Shown here: positions 21,026 to 30,711 of the stretch, piece after piece | How positions within the stretch are numbered: the first letter of the stretch is position 1 | Layout of the letters: each line of letters opens with the position of its first letter | Assembly: GCA_039105265.1 (NCBI GenBank) | Contig: JAPFFF010000006.1 | Coordinates: 4,340,001 to 4,404,000, forward strand | DNA from: Tritrichomonas musculus | Taxonomy: Eukaryota > Parabasalia > Tritrichomonadida > Tritrichomonadidae | DNA length: 64,000 nt | Direction of reading: 5' to 3' | The notes under the pieces: generated by a model | Told to the model about the DNA's origin: nothing | The model's database searches: none | The model's input: the letters and a program-made list of their open reading frames with translations, nothing else | Program-made: the position numbers and the translations under genes

Positions 21026-21443
21026 TTGATTTATAAATGGACGGGCAAATATACTTTGAAAATCATATTGAAAATTTCATCTATATTTTGTCAATCGATT
21101 AGTAACATGAGATGACATTAGATAGTAGCATATGATTATTTTCAAAAATAGAAAAGATATAATAGTAAAGATTCTCAAATGTTGATTTTTATAAAGGAAT
21201 TAGATTTTGAAAATCCCATTGAAAAAATTATATAACACATCAGAAAATTGAGTAAATCAAAAATTTATATAATTTCGACAAAATTTTTGTAATTAAAATT
21301 CAACTTTTTTCAATCATTTTTGGTTAAACATCAATAAATTTTTAACATAATTTATAAAACTAATTAAGATATTGAATTATTTTAAAATAATAAAGAAAAT
21401 TATTATTCACATCAAGAAAAATGCATATTATTATTGTTAGTTT
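21026..21443. other. AT-rich intergenic region
   Basis: A 418-bp spacer upstream of the solenoid gene (minus strand) and of the ankyrin pseudogene (plus strand). No features are recognised. Confidence 0.55.
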
Positions 21444-22640
21444 TTGAGCGAAAAAGTATTTTTTACAGAAAATTGGAAAGCGAAAAATTTTGGGAATTTC
21501 AAAAATTTTGGAAAAATTTTGATTAAAACATCACAAAAATTCATACAGGATTATATCAACAAATTAAAAGAATTATATCAGACTCTTCTTGAATCTCTTG
21601 AAAATGATGATGATCATATTGATAATATCCAAACAATTACCAGCTTTGTTGAAAATCAAAAAATAAAATTTAATCGAATGGAATTTATGGAGTTTCTCTA
21701 TTTAATATCCAAAATATCAAAATACCATAATAATAATAATGGATCATTTACTAACATAATACAAGAAACAAAATTTTTCAAATCGAGAAATATTCATTTT
21801 TTCAAAAGAAACAAGCGAATTCTACTTTTTTTAATCAAAAAGGAAATAATTACAGTTGATGAAACTATTGCAAATCTTTGTTGCTTAAAATATGAAAATA
21901 ATTCAGATCAGTTTTTTTATCCTGAAATCAAACCATTCATTTGTAAAAATCAGAGACAGAATTGAAGAAAACACAATAATTCATGATGATAATTTTGAAT
22001 TCAAACGTCAAAGTGGAATAAATGATTCATATATTAGCTCTTTAATTCATCAAGATTTAGTTGAAGAATTTATCAAATGTTCAACTCAAACAAACATGCA
22101 ATTATCAGCTCCGATAAAGCAATCGACATTTGAAACGAATTATTCTTTGATTAAAAATCAACCAAATTTAATTGATTATGCAATATATTATGATTCAATT
22201 CAAATTGCACAATATTTACTTTACAATAACGTTGAATTGACAAAATCATCATGGCTTTACGCAATCCATTCTAATAGTGCACAAATGATTCATCTACTTG
22301 AAGAAAACCATATCGAATTTAATAATGAATACTATTTTGAAGCCATTAAATGCAATCATAACAATATAGCTCGATATCTGATAGATAATCACGTAAATTT
22401 AGACAATATGAACCTTAATTCCACAAAAGCATTCAAAAACAAAATATTATAATTATGAAAATTTTCCTGATGAATTCCATGATGAGAGCTTGTTTATTGA
22501 TATACATGAGAATGGATATAACGCACTTTCTATCCATTTTATGAAAGAAATTCATCCTTTTTCATCAATTGAAAATAGCAAAAAAATATTTTCGTCAATT
22601 CCAATCAAGCGTCGTTGGCACTTTTTATTATTTATTAAAG
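21444..22640 (+). pseudogene. Decayed DUF3447 ankyrin-repeat gene
   Basis: Reads like the trichomonad ankyrin family with a DUF3447 module: an N-terminal helical region (ELYQTLLESLENDDD, about 21560-21610), then YISSLIHQDLVEEF, LIDYAIYYDSIQIAQYLL, WLYAIHSNSAQMIHLLEENH and EAIKCNHNNIARYLI. The frame is broken near 21950 (EIKPFICKNQ in one frame continues as RDRIEEN in another) and again near 22440, where FPDEFHDESLF continues in a third frame. The first frame has no usable ATG: it opens with TTG directly after a TAG at 21438-21440. These are independent lesions, so this is a relic rather than a sequencing slip. It is followed on the same strand by a broken LRR gene, and the two could be parts of one former gene. 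Confidence 0.8.
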
Positions 22641-22689
22641 AATAAAAAGCCAATTGATTCCAAATTCATCCGTCGAATTCATTTTGATG

Positions 22690-24135
22690 GCATTGCGATT
22701 ACTCCGACTATAAAATCAATTGACACGCATTTTCGAAAGTGTTTTCGCTAGATGCTCTAGACTGACAACGATCAAAATTCCTTATTCTGTCAGTCTATTG
22801 AAGAGAACGCTTTCTATGAATGCGCAGGTTTAGCAAAAGTAATAGTTCCTTGTTCGGTTACAGTCATCAAAAACAAAGCATTCAAAAAATGCAAGTCTCT
22901 GATGTCATTTTTAATTCCTTCTTCTGTTACAAAGATCAGAGAGAGTTCTTTTGCTTATTGCGGATTGGAAGAGATAACAATTCATGAATCAGTGACAACG
23001 ATTGGCTATTTTGCATTCCAAGGTTGTTCGTCCTTGAAAAAAGTAACGATTATATCGCCGCAAGCATCATTTGCTGACAATGCATTTACGGATTGCAAAA
23101 TGATCAATGAAATTGAGTGTGATGTACTGCAAGTTATTAATATTGCAAATGATTATAAGTATTATTTTAAACACTATTGTGCTTCTAAAATATCAACCAC
23201 TTTCCCAGGAAATTACAATTGGAATTCTTTCAGTTTGAGAGGATTTTATAAAGTCGAGCAAATAGATATCGTTTCGCCAGTGTCATTTACTTCTAATTTC
23301 AGTCAGTGCGATTCTATCAGAGAAATAAATCTTCCTTCTTCTCTTGTAGAAATTGGAGATCGCACATTCGAAAAATGCAGCTCATTGCAACAAATAATCA
23401 TTCCTTCTTCTGTGGAAAGAATCGGAGAGCATGCCTATGACTCATGCAAATCATTGACTGGTATTACATTTTCAATAGATTCTTCTTTAGAAAAGATTGA
23501 AAAATATACTTTCAATCAACGCACTTCATTGAGACGAATTGAAATTCCATCCTCTGTGAAATCAATCGGAGAAAAGAGTTCTTTTAAATGCAAATCACTT
23601 GAACAAATAACGCGTGATAAGCTTTCTTCTTTATCAACAATTGGAGAATCAGCATTCGATAGTTGCTCATCATTAAAACAAATTGAAATACCATCATCAT
23701 TGACATCAATTGAGGAAGCTGCATTCGAATATTGTAAAAGCTTGAATAAGATTTCATTTGAAAAGAATGAATCATTGAAAACTATTGGTGAAATTGCATT
23801 CGCTGTATGTTCATCATTGAAATATTTTGAAATTCCATTTTCTGTTACTTCAATCGGTTCATTATGTTTTGACAAATGCACAGCATTATCATAATCATAT
23901 GAAAGGCCTGTAATTGAGAGTGACACTTCCATTTCATCATATTTGACAAGTTTAAGTGTTGGCATGTTTGACCAATGTAAAATCAATAAAAATGTTTGCT
24001 TTTCATGGATGCTGTTCATTAAAAGAAATTTTTCTTCCTCCAACTGTTACTCAAATTGAATGGTCTGCTTTCATGGGATGCAAATCATTAGAAAAAATAT
24101 CAATTCCAGAATCAGTAGAAAATGTTTATAGACAT
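22690..24135 (+). pseudogene. Decayed BspA-like leucine-rich repeat gene
   Basis: Encodes successive BspA-like (TpLRR, LRR_5) repeats of about 23 residues, with the pattern SLxxIxIPSSVTSIGExAFxxC, for example EIPSSLTSIEEAAFEYCKSL. Such proteins are abundant in trichomonads and are often at the cell surface. The longest open part is 22902-23894 (330 codons, starting internally at MSFLIPSSV). Repeats continue upstream in other frames (LTTIKIPYSV; ENAFYECAGLAKVIV) with breaks near 22748 and 22795. They continue downstream after a stop at 23892-23894 in another frame (FHGCCSLKEIFLPPTVTQIE). The coding signal ends abruptly near 24135, where the antisense Sel1/kinase relic begins. No signal peptide or membrane anchor remains. 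Confidence 0.85.
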
Positions 24136-25440
24136 ACTTTCTTCATTATAAATATTTCCAAGACTAAATTGCGCATTTACAACATTTTGATTTGCAGCGA
24201 GCGTTAAGTAATGAATCACTTTGTTGATGTCTCCTGATACATATTCACCCTTATAATAAATATTTCCAAGATTAAATTGTGCTTTTGTAACATTTTGATT
24301 TGCAGCGAGTGTTAAATAATTAATCGCTTTGCTGATATCTTTCGAAATAAATTCGCCTATATAATAAATGCATCCAAGACTAAATTGCGCATTTACAACA
24401 TTTTGATTTGCAGCGAGTGTTAAGTAATGAATCGCTTTGTTGATGTTTCGGAAATATATTCACCTTCATAATAAATATTTCCAAGATTAGTTTGTGCCAT
24501 TTTATCATTTTGGTTGGCAGAAAGTGTAATATAATGAATCGTTCTGTTGATATCTTTCGAGATATATTGACCTTCATAATAAATAAAGCCAAAAATATTT
24601 TGTGCTCCTGCATAACTCTTGAAACATATTTGCCTTCATAATAAATAATTCCAAGATTAGTTTGAGCCATTTTATCATTTTGATTTACTGGCAGTGAATA
24701 ATAATGAATTGCTTTGCCTTCACTATATATAAAACCAAGATTAAATCGCGCTTTAACATAATTATGATTTACAGCAAGTGTTAAATAATGAATCGATTTG
24801 TTGATATCTCTTGAAATACATTTTCCTTCATAGTAATAAGAAGACCAAGTGAATAAACATCTTCTTCATATGTGTATTTTTTAACTGTCCCGTTTTTAAT
24901 TTCAGTCACTTGATAGAGATTATACAAATCCTTTGTTGATTCTTTTTCTGGCTTTTGTTGTTCACTTATTCCAATCATTCGATCAAAATCAATCAGAATT
25001 ACTCGTTTCTCTTCATCAACAATGAAATTGTCTGGCTTTAAATCACGATAAATGAACAATTCAACTTGCAAATATTCAATAATAAACATTATTTGAAATA
25101 TAAAATTGATTTTATCTTCTATTTTAGGACTTATTTTTTTAATGTTCATCAAAGATTGTCCCCCGATATATTCAATAACCAGGCCGTGGTTCTCGCCCTT
25201 TTCATATTTGCCGTACAAGCGAGGTAAAGATGGATGCGAAATTCTTTCATAATTTCTTTATTCGCGTTTCTATAGTTTTTCGCATTCTGATCCATAGAAC
25301 AATTTGAGAGCAAATAGCTGTCCGTGTCCAATATGATAGATTAATTCAACACTCGATGAAAATGTTGTTCCAATTTGATTCAAATGCATGATTCCTTCAT
25401 TTAATTCATTTATTTCGATTTTTGTTTAATTGATTTTGTT
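24136..25440 (-). pseudogene. Decayed protein kinase with Sel1 repeats
   Basis: On the minus strand, remnants of a kinase domain (KEIMKEFRIHPSLPRLYG pieces, GENHGLVIEYIGGQSL, FIYRDLKPDNFIVDEEKR, VILIDFDRMI, EEDVYSLGLL) are followed by at least seven Sel1-type repeats (patterns such as AQFNLGNIYYKGEYVS and DINKVIHYLTLAANQN). The order kinase then Sel1 is typical of a large trichomonad family. The reading frame shifts near 25218, 24835, 24600 and 24450. The longest intact piece is 24781-25218. The catalytic loop reads YRDLKPDN and the DFG position reads DFD. The frame breaks make the locus non-functional. It abuts the LRR relic tail to tail. Confidence 0.85.
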
Positions 25441-25444
25441 TTGT

Positions 25445-26116
25445 TCAAGAACTTTTATTTATAAAATAGGCTGAGAAGGAAGGTAAAATTAGCCTCCAGA
25501 CTTCTTTGACGTCGTTGTGATTATCGTCACTTATTGAAAATTTTTTTGAAAAGCTTTTAATTGTGTCATTGTAAATTTCTTTTTCATATTCGTTGATATT
25601 TTCATAAAAATTGATGTTTAGCTCATGCGATAATTGTTCTTCAGTCATTTTTTTGGATGCAATAGTGGTGTAGAGCCTTTCTTCTTTTTTGATTAAATTT
25701 GAAAATTTGCTGATTTCGCATCTTGGTATGAAAAGAATTGCTTTATCAATGAAAATAACAAAATACGGATTATTATGTTCAAATATTTTATCTATTATTA
25801 CTATTTCTGATTTTTTCACTAAATCTGAAAGATCATCTGAATGGCTTAATTCGGTGAAAAGATAACAAGTAAAATCTTGAATGATTTTATTACGGCATGG
25901 AATCGATAAATTAATATGATGATTATTAAAAGCTCTTTGAAACTCAATTAACTTTTGAATCATTGAAAACAATGATAAAAAATTGTTAAAAAAATTTCTA
26001 AAATTTTCTTTCAAATGTATTTGAATACTTTTTGATCGTCTAATCAATACAAATATAAGCGTTCTCATCACAAGTTTGCCACTTATTAAAATAATAGATG
26101 CAGATATTTTCAACAC
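25445..26116 (-). pseudogene. N-terminal part of the decayed Sel1/kinase gene (probable)
   Basis: An open frame of 223 codons directly upstream of, and co-directional with, the kinase relic. It has no ATG at its beginning (first codon GTG, first ATG 17 codons in), and a stop (TAA at 25445-25447) separates it from the kinase part. The protein is helical, with segments such as MIQKLIEFQRAFNNHHINL and an Ile-rich block around IVIIDKIFEHNNPYFVIFIDKAILF. It would fit the variable N-terminal region that precedes the kinase domain in such proteins. It could instead be a separate hypothetical gene. Confidence 0.5.
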
Positions 26117-26220
26117 ATATTTGTATTATTGAGAACCAATAGCATTGCAAAAATTAAATTAATTTCAAAAATCCATTCTCAAAGCTTGTTGTGTCTCGAT
26201 AATCAACTTCAATTATAACG

Positions 26221-26930
26221 TTTAAACTGCTTCTCAGCGGTTGTACAACTAATTGAGAGATATTCAAAAGTTTACATTTATCTACTTTCAAAATTCAATT
26301 AGGTTGTACAACCGTTTTTTCATATTTAAATAAAAAAGAATAAAAAAAAGGAATTTATGATTAGATTTGATTTATATAATAAAAGAAATGGAAATGTATG
26401 ACAGTTTGTAAGCTAGTATTGCTGAATTGCTATATAGTTTGGTAATGAGCCTATATTTATTTGAAATTTGATTATCATTAATCATGGGAACGTTCTGAGT
26501 TACTCCAAAGTTCCATGTAATTTGCATCTATTTGTTGCGTTGGAACATTTTTACTAATGATACACGAGATTCTGATTAGCTTTCTCTAAGGAATACTAAA
26601 TAAAAATGATTTGAATTCAATTATAATTTTTTCTTTTGAAAATTTGAATGATGTAAAATTTTCTTTCCATGAATTTATATTTATCTACATTCAAAAATTG
26701 TATAGAAGATTATTCATTTCTGAAGAAAATTTAAAAAAGCAATTAAATGCACAATTTAACAATATTTTAAATAACTTATTTAATCATTATAACTAATCAA
26801 ACATTATATTGTTAATTATGAAAGTATATAAAATAAATATTCATTATAAATTTAGATATTAACGAAATTTCAAATACGAAATTTGAATTCCTCTCAAATA
26901 CTTGTACAACCGTTGAGAACCAGTTTATTA
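26221..26930. mobile_element. Element with ~49-bp terminal inverted repeats
   Basis: The left end (26221-26269) contains AAACTGCTTCTCAGCGGTTG followed by TACAACTAATTGAGAG. The right end, reversed (from 26930), contains AAACTGGTTCTCAACGGTTG followed by TACAAGTATTTGAGAG. About four fifths of positions agree over ~49 bp. A third arm, TTAGGTTGTACAACCG at about 26299-26314, pairs with the left end to form an inner 77-bp palindrome (26238-26314). The interior is AT-rich; a 61-codon frame at 26611-26796 shows no recognisable protein. No clean target duplication is visible. A non-autonomous DNA transposon is the best reading. Confidence 0.7.
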
Positions 26931-27124
26931 TTTTTTGCATGTATTTTAATTTTATTCCATATGACCTTAATGAAATTTTATTCCATATGAGCTTAATGAT
27001 AATTTTAGTCAAGTTATTATTCTTTTTTTCTTGAAAAATGTGAGTAAAATTGTATTAAAAAAATGAAAAAATTGAATTTAAAATGATCGTTCCTATTTAA
27101 TTTCCTAAAAAAAATATTTTTTTT
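26931..27124. other. AT-rich spacer
   Basis: About 190 bp between the inverted-repeat element and the 3' end of the surface-protein gene. It contains a short duplicated word (TATGACCTTAATGAAATTTT and TATGAGCTTAATGATAATTT at about 26959-27005). Confidence 0.5.
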
Positions 27125-29242
27125 TTAATTATTAACAAAGTCATCTTTAAATGGATCATCTTCAGCTTGGTTGTCGTAGAGTGGATTAGGATTATTTATT
27201 GCATTTACTCCGTCATCAATTGTCTCCAGTTGCCCCACGTCAGGAATGCGCGGCCGCCTGAGGAAGAAGAAAATGGCAACGCCTGCAGCAACAGCGGCAG
27301 CTGATGCACCAGCCGCAATTCCAGCAATCATTCCGGTCTTGTTGCTCTTGTTTTGATTTCCTCCTCCGGCAACCGGCGACTCTGATGATGAGAACAATCG
27401 CGAGCCTGAGAATTCTTTAGAAGCAGTGAAAAATGACGACTTGCTAAATTCGCTTGACTTAGTAAAAACTGACGATTTAGAAAACGCATCAGATTGAGTG
27501 AACATAGAAGAAGCAGTGAACATAGAAGAAGCAGTGAATGTAGAAGAAGCAGTGAACTTCGAAGTTTGATCAAAATTTAAAGAAGCAGAAAACTTTTTGG
27601 ATTCAGTAAACTTTTTGGATTCAGTAAACTTTTTGGATTCAGTAAACTTTTTGGATTCAGTAAACTTTTTGGATTCAGTAAACTTTTTGGATTCAGTAAA
27701 CTTTTTGGATTCAGTAAACTTTTTGGATTCAGTAAACTTTTTGGATTCAGTAAACTTTTTAGATTCAGTAAACTTTTTGGATTCAGTAAACTTTTTAGAT
27801 TCAGTAAACTTTTTGGATTCAGTAAACTTTTTGGATTCAGTAAACTTTTTGGATTCAGTAAACTTTTTGGATTCAGTAAACTTTTTGGATTCAGTAAACT
27901 TTTTTGATTTTGTGAATATGGATGATGGATTGAATGATGATGATTTTGTAAATTTAGATGATTCGGAAAACTTTAAGGATGGGCTGAAATGCTCAGTTGG
28001 CGATGGCGTTGGAGTGTCGATGTCAGGATGATATTTCTGGGTGTAAGTAGCGTCATCATCTTTGAACTTGAAAGCATCTTCACCGCAACCTTTGCTGTCA
28101 GGGCATGTTCCGTTATTGCATCCGAAAGCATTCTCCACTTTTTGGCCTCTACATTCATTAGCAGTGACGAAGTGAGCAAGTGGAATTGGCGTCAAATCTA
28201 ATATATTAACATTATTGCTAGTTTTAAAGTAATCTGGAATGCTTGGATTCTGATTGAAGTAACAATTTGCAATGTTTACATCTACTTGCCTGTTTCCTTG
28301 TCTATTTTCGAATGATGTTTGTTCATTATTTGCAAAAACGCAATTTTCAAAGAAAACTCTAACATTTGTATCTAATTCTAGCAAAACGGTGTATTCTGAA
28401 TTAGTATTTTGTAAGAAATTTGTTTGGCCAACATAATGGGAATATCTTTTATCGCCATCTTTCAAGAATAAATCAAGAATTCGTTTGGAATTAAGAGAAA
28501 TAAAAGTGTTCATTAACATATTTACGCAACTTGGAGAAAGAATCTTAAGAATCGATTCAGCATTATTACCATTTTGTGTCATATGAGATATATTTATGCA
28601 TTGATATCGGATGGCTGAACTTTGGCCTAAATTAATAATATTCTTTGAGTTTGTGTCTTTATTATTTCCAAAGATTGTGGAGTAAATAAATTGTATAAAT
28701 GAATTTCTTGGAGATTCTACGTCTAAGAAAAAGATTTTATTACTGACTTGGCCTGTCGATTCTAAATTCGAAACGCATATATGTGAAATTGTGATTGCTT
28801 TTGCATTAAGTTTGAATATTCCATTTGAACTTTTGCATGAACTAAATAAACAACTAGTTATATAAGTTGTTGGATTACCATTAATTGAGATTAATCGGTC
28901 TGCTTGAGTTAGAGTAATTTCATGAAATATGCAATCACTAATAATAACTAGACTTTTATCCATAGATGATATTTTTGAAAAATTACTTAAAGTATAAAAA
29001 ATATCAGATATTTTATAAGAAGTATCATCAAATATATTTCTTTTATTTGATTCTGAAATTAATAGTGAGCCAAGACCGTTAGAAAATTTGCTATTGTATA
29101 GTTCTAAATTCACTGGATTATAAAAAACTATTTGCGTGAAGAATTGGAAATTGGAATGCTTAATTAAGGTTCGATGGCCTGTAAATATCGGAGATGTCGA
29201 ATAAAATGACGATAGAGACAGGGATATAAATGTAAAATTCAT
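27125..29242 (-). CDS. Repeat-stalk surface protein with transmembrane anchor and NPLY tail
   Basis: A 705-residue protein. Residues 1-380 have short beta-strand repeats with many Asn/Ser, like parallel beta-helix or Pmp-like adhesins (FENCVFANNEQ, CYFNQNPS). A small Cys cluster follows at ~385-415 (ANECRGQ, GCNNGTCPDSKGCGED). A low-complexity stalk of Ser/Lys/Phe/Thr (~430-620) includes 17 nearly identical 6-residue units KKFTES (about 446-549). The membrane helix is at ~640-663 (GMIAGIAAG...VAIFFFL), followed by RR and a 40-residue acidic tail with NPLY, an NPxY-type sorting or endocytosis signal. The layout fits a type I surface protein with ectodomain outside and tail in the cytosol. The N-terminus is not a strong signal peptide, so the true start could lie elsewhere. 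Confidence 0.85.
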   Translation of the reverse strand: MNFTFISLSLSSFYSTSPIFTGHRTLIKHSNFQFFTQIVFYNPVNLELYNSKFSNGLGSLLISESNKRNIFDDTSYKISDIFYTLSNFSKISSMDKSLVIISDCIFHEITLTQADRLISINGNPTTYITSCLFSSCKSSNGIFKLNAKAITISHICVSNLESTGQVSNKIFFLDVESPRNSFIQFIYSTIFGNNKDTNSKNIINLGQSSAIRYQCINISHMTQNGNNAESILKILSPSCVNMLMNTFISLNSKRILDLFLKDGDKRYSHYVGQTNFLQNTNSEYTVLLELDTNVRVFFENCVFANNEQTSFENRQGNRQVDVNIANCYFNQNPSIPDYFKTSNNVNILDLTPIPLAHFVTANECRGQKVENAFGCNNGTCPDSKGCGEDAFKFKDDDATYTQKYHPDIDTPTPSPTEHFSPSLKFSESSKFTKSSSFNPSSIFTKSKKFTESKKFTESKKFTESKKFTESKKFTESKKFTESKKFTESKKFTESKKFTESKKFTESKKFTESKKFTESKKFTESKKFTESKKFTESKKFTESKKFTESKKFSASLNFDQTSKFTASSTFTASSMFTASSMFTQSDAFSKSSVFTKSSEFSKSSFFTASKEFSGSRLFSSSESPVAGGGNQNKSNKTGMIAGIAAGASAAAVAAGVAIFFFLRRPRIPDVGQLETIDDGVNAINNPNPLYDNQAEDDPFKDDFVNN
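27595..27906 (-). repeat. 17 x 18-bp coding minisatellite
   Basis: Seventeen tandem copies of an 18-bp unit (plus strand TTTTTGGATTCAGTAAAC; two units with A for one G) encode the KKFTES repeat of the surface protein. Near-identity between copies, including third codon positions, indicates recent expansion or homogenisation, so copy number is likely to vary between strains. Confidence 0.95.
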
Positions 29243-29656
29243 GTTAATTTAATGCTTGTTCAAATTTTACTTTTTCCTTGAGAAAGATCAATTTTTTCGG
29301 TGAAAACCTTGAATTTTATTTTATATTCAAAATTTGTAGAGGCTCTCAAAAAAAAATCAATGACAAATTTTAACCAATGTAATATTCATTATTTTCCTTT
29401 TAAAATATTAGTTTTAGCTATAAAATAATTGTAGTTTGGATAAATTCGAACCCTTTTCATTGAAAATTTGAATGGTTAATGTTAAAATACCGCTAAATAT
29501 TAATAATTTCTTTTGTATATATCTTATTAAATATTTGATTTTATTAAACATCACTTAAGTTTTTTCATTCTCTTGGAATATACTCATATGATAAACAAAG
29601 AAATATATCGAGATTTTAAGTTCAATAAAAAAAAAAAAAAAAAAAAATTATATACG

Positions 29657-29696
29657 TATAACTTTTTGAGTTGAGAAAAATACTCAAAAAGTTATA
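29657..29696. repeat. Perfect 15-bp hairpin
   Basis: TATAACTTTTTGAGT (29657-29671) is exactly mirrored by ACTCAAAAAGTTATA (29682-29696) with a 10-base loop. Confidence 0.8.
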
Positions 29697-29715
29697 AACC
29701 ATATAATTAAAAAGA

Positions 29716-29765
29716 AAATGAAACAGCTTTTTGAAAGCTTCGCTTTTCAAAAAGCTGCTTCATTT
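29716..29765. repeat. 23/24-bp hairpin with 3-base loop
   Basis: The arm 29716-29738 (AAATGAAACAGCTTTTTGAA then AGC) pairs with 29742-29765 with one mismatch and one bulged base, around loop TTC. Together with the neighbouring hairpin this makes a cruciform-prone site. Confidence 0.8.
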
Positions 29766-30711
29766 ATTTTTTTAAATAAACAGGAACCAAAAAGTTGTAC
29801 CGCCAAATAAGTTATCAAAAAGTTTTATATATGTGTAATATTATTTTTTTTTAAAATTGCAGCAAATTAGGACAACTATCGCTTTTAGACTCCCAAGACC
29901 GATATCACCAAATGTACATCCGACGTATTATACCATGAATTGCAAGATTTTTCCAATTTGGTCATGCTTTTCTAAAATCGCATATCTATAAAATTATATT
30001 GTTACTTGATATTCTTACCTACCTTAGTTAGTAATCCGCCAGAAAAATAGGAAAGCTTTTCCTTACAACTAGTTCCAACTAATACTCTTATAGATACAAC
30101 ACTATATATAAGTTATTCTCCTCAAGATCTTTTTTATATATATAACTTAAAAGTCAACACAAATATACTAAATGGAATCTTAGGAAAGAAAAGTAATTAC
30201 AGTATTTATAATTAAGATAATTAAGATATATATTTTTTATTTTAATAAACTTTTTGAAGCGGCCAAAATCTCATTACAAATTATTTTCACTTTTTGAGGC
30301 AATTTTATATTATTTTCTCTTAATTTTTTTTGAATTTTCGCAAAATAAAATAAAATTACTTTCACTTTTTTGAGAACTTTGGTGGTACTGAGTTTTTGGT
30401 TCCAGTTTATTAAGGCATGCAAAAGCATACTTAACTTTGCAAATATAAAATTAATTAGAAATCTTTGAGATGGCGAACAGATTTAATGTTCAATCTCCAA
30501 AAAGAAATACATAATTAAAACATTTTGACTCTAGATATCTAGATCTTAAAAAGCAATTAAAACGGTCACTGTAAAAAAAAAAAAAAAAAAAAACAGTTCG
30601 AAGCATGAATATTGAAAAAGCAATAAATCAATATCCTGTAAAAGAATGTTATAGCTATGAGACCATTCAGAAAAAGTTTCTATCGTAAATTTTACTTTTT
30701 GAATGCAAAGG

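Larger units (their letters stand above)
29243..30711. other. Intergenic region with hairpins and poly-A tracts
   Basis: A 1.47-kb spacer. It contains a poly-A tract (about 29627-29647), two strong hairpins (listed separately), another poly-A tract (about 30573-30592) and several ACTTTTTGA-type words. A 63-codon frame on the minus strand at 30237-30428 (Lys/Leu/Ile-rich) lacks any recognisable feature and is not called. Confidence 0.6.

Noticed and set aside
27595-27906. Regular 18-bp repeats that could look like a CRISPR array, and a 144-codon antisense frame across them
   Set aside because: The units are contiguous without spacers and encode KKFTES in a long gene on the minus strand. The antisense frame exists only because the repeat length is a multiple of three.
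29440-29460. Possible tRNA T-arm (GGGTTCGAATTT on the minus strand)
   Set aside because: There is no matching A-box, acceptor stem or anticodon arm at the right distances, and no tRNA could be folded.
30237-30428. 63-codon frame on the minus strand
   Set aside because: Short, low-complexity and Lys-rich, with no initiator and no family resemblance. It was judged a chance frame.
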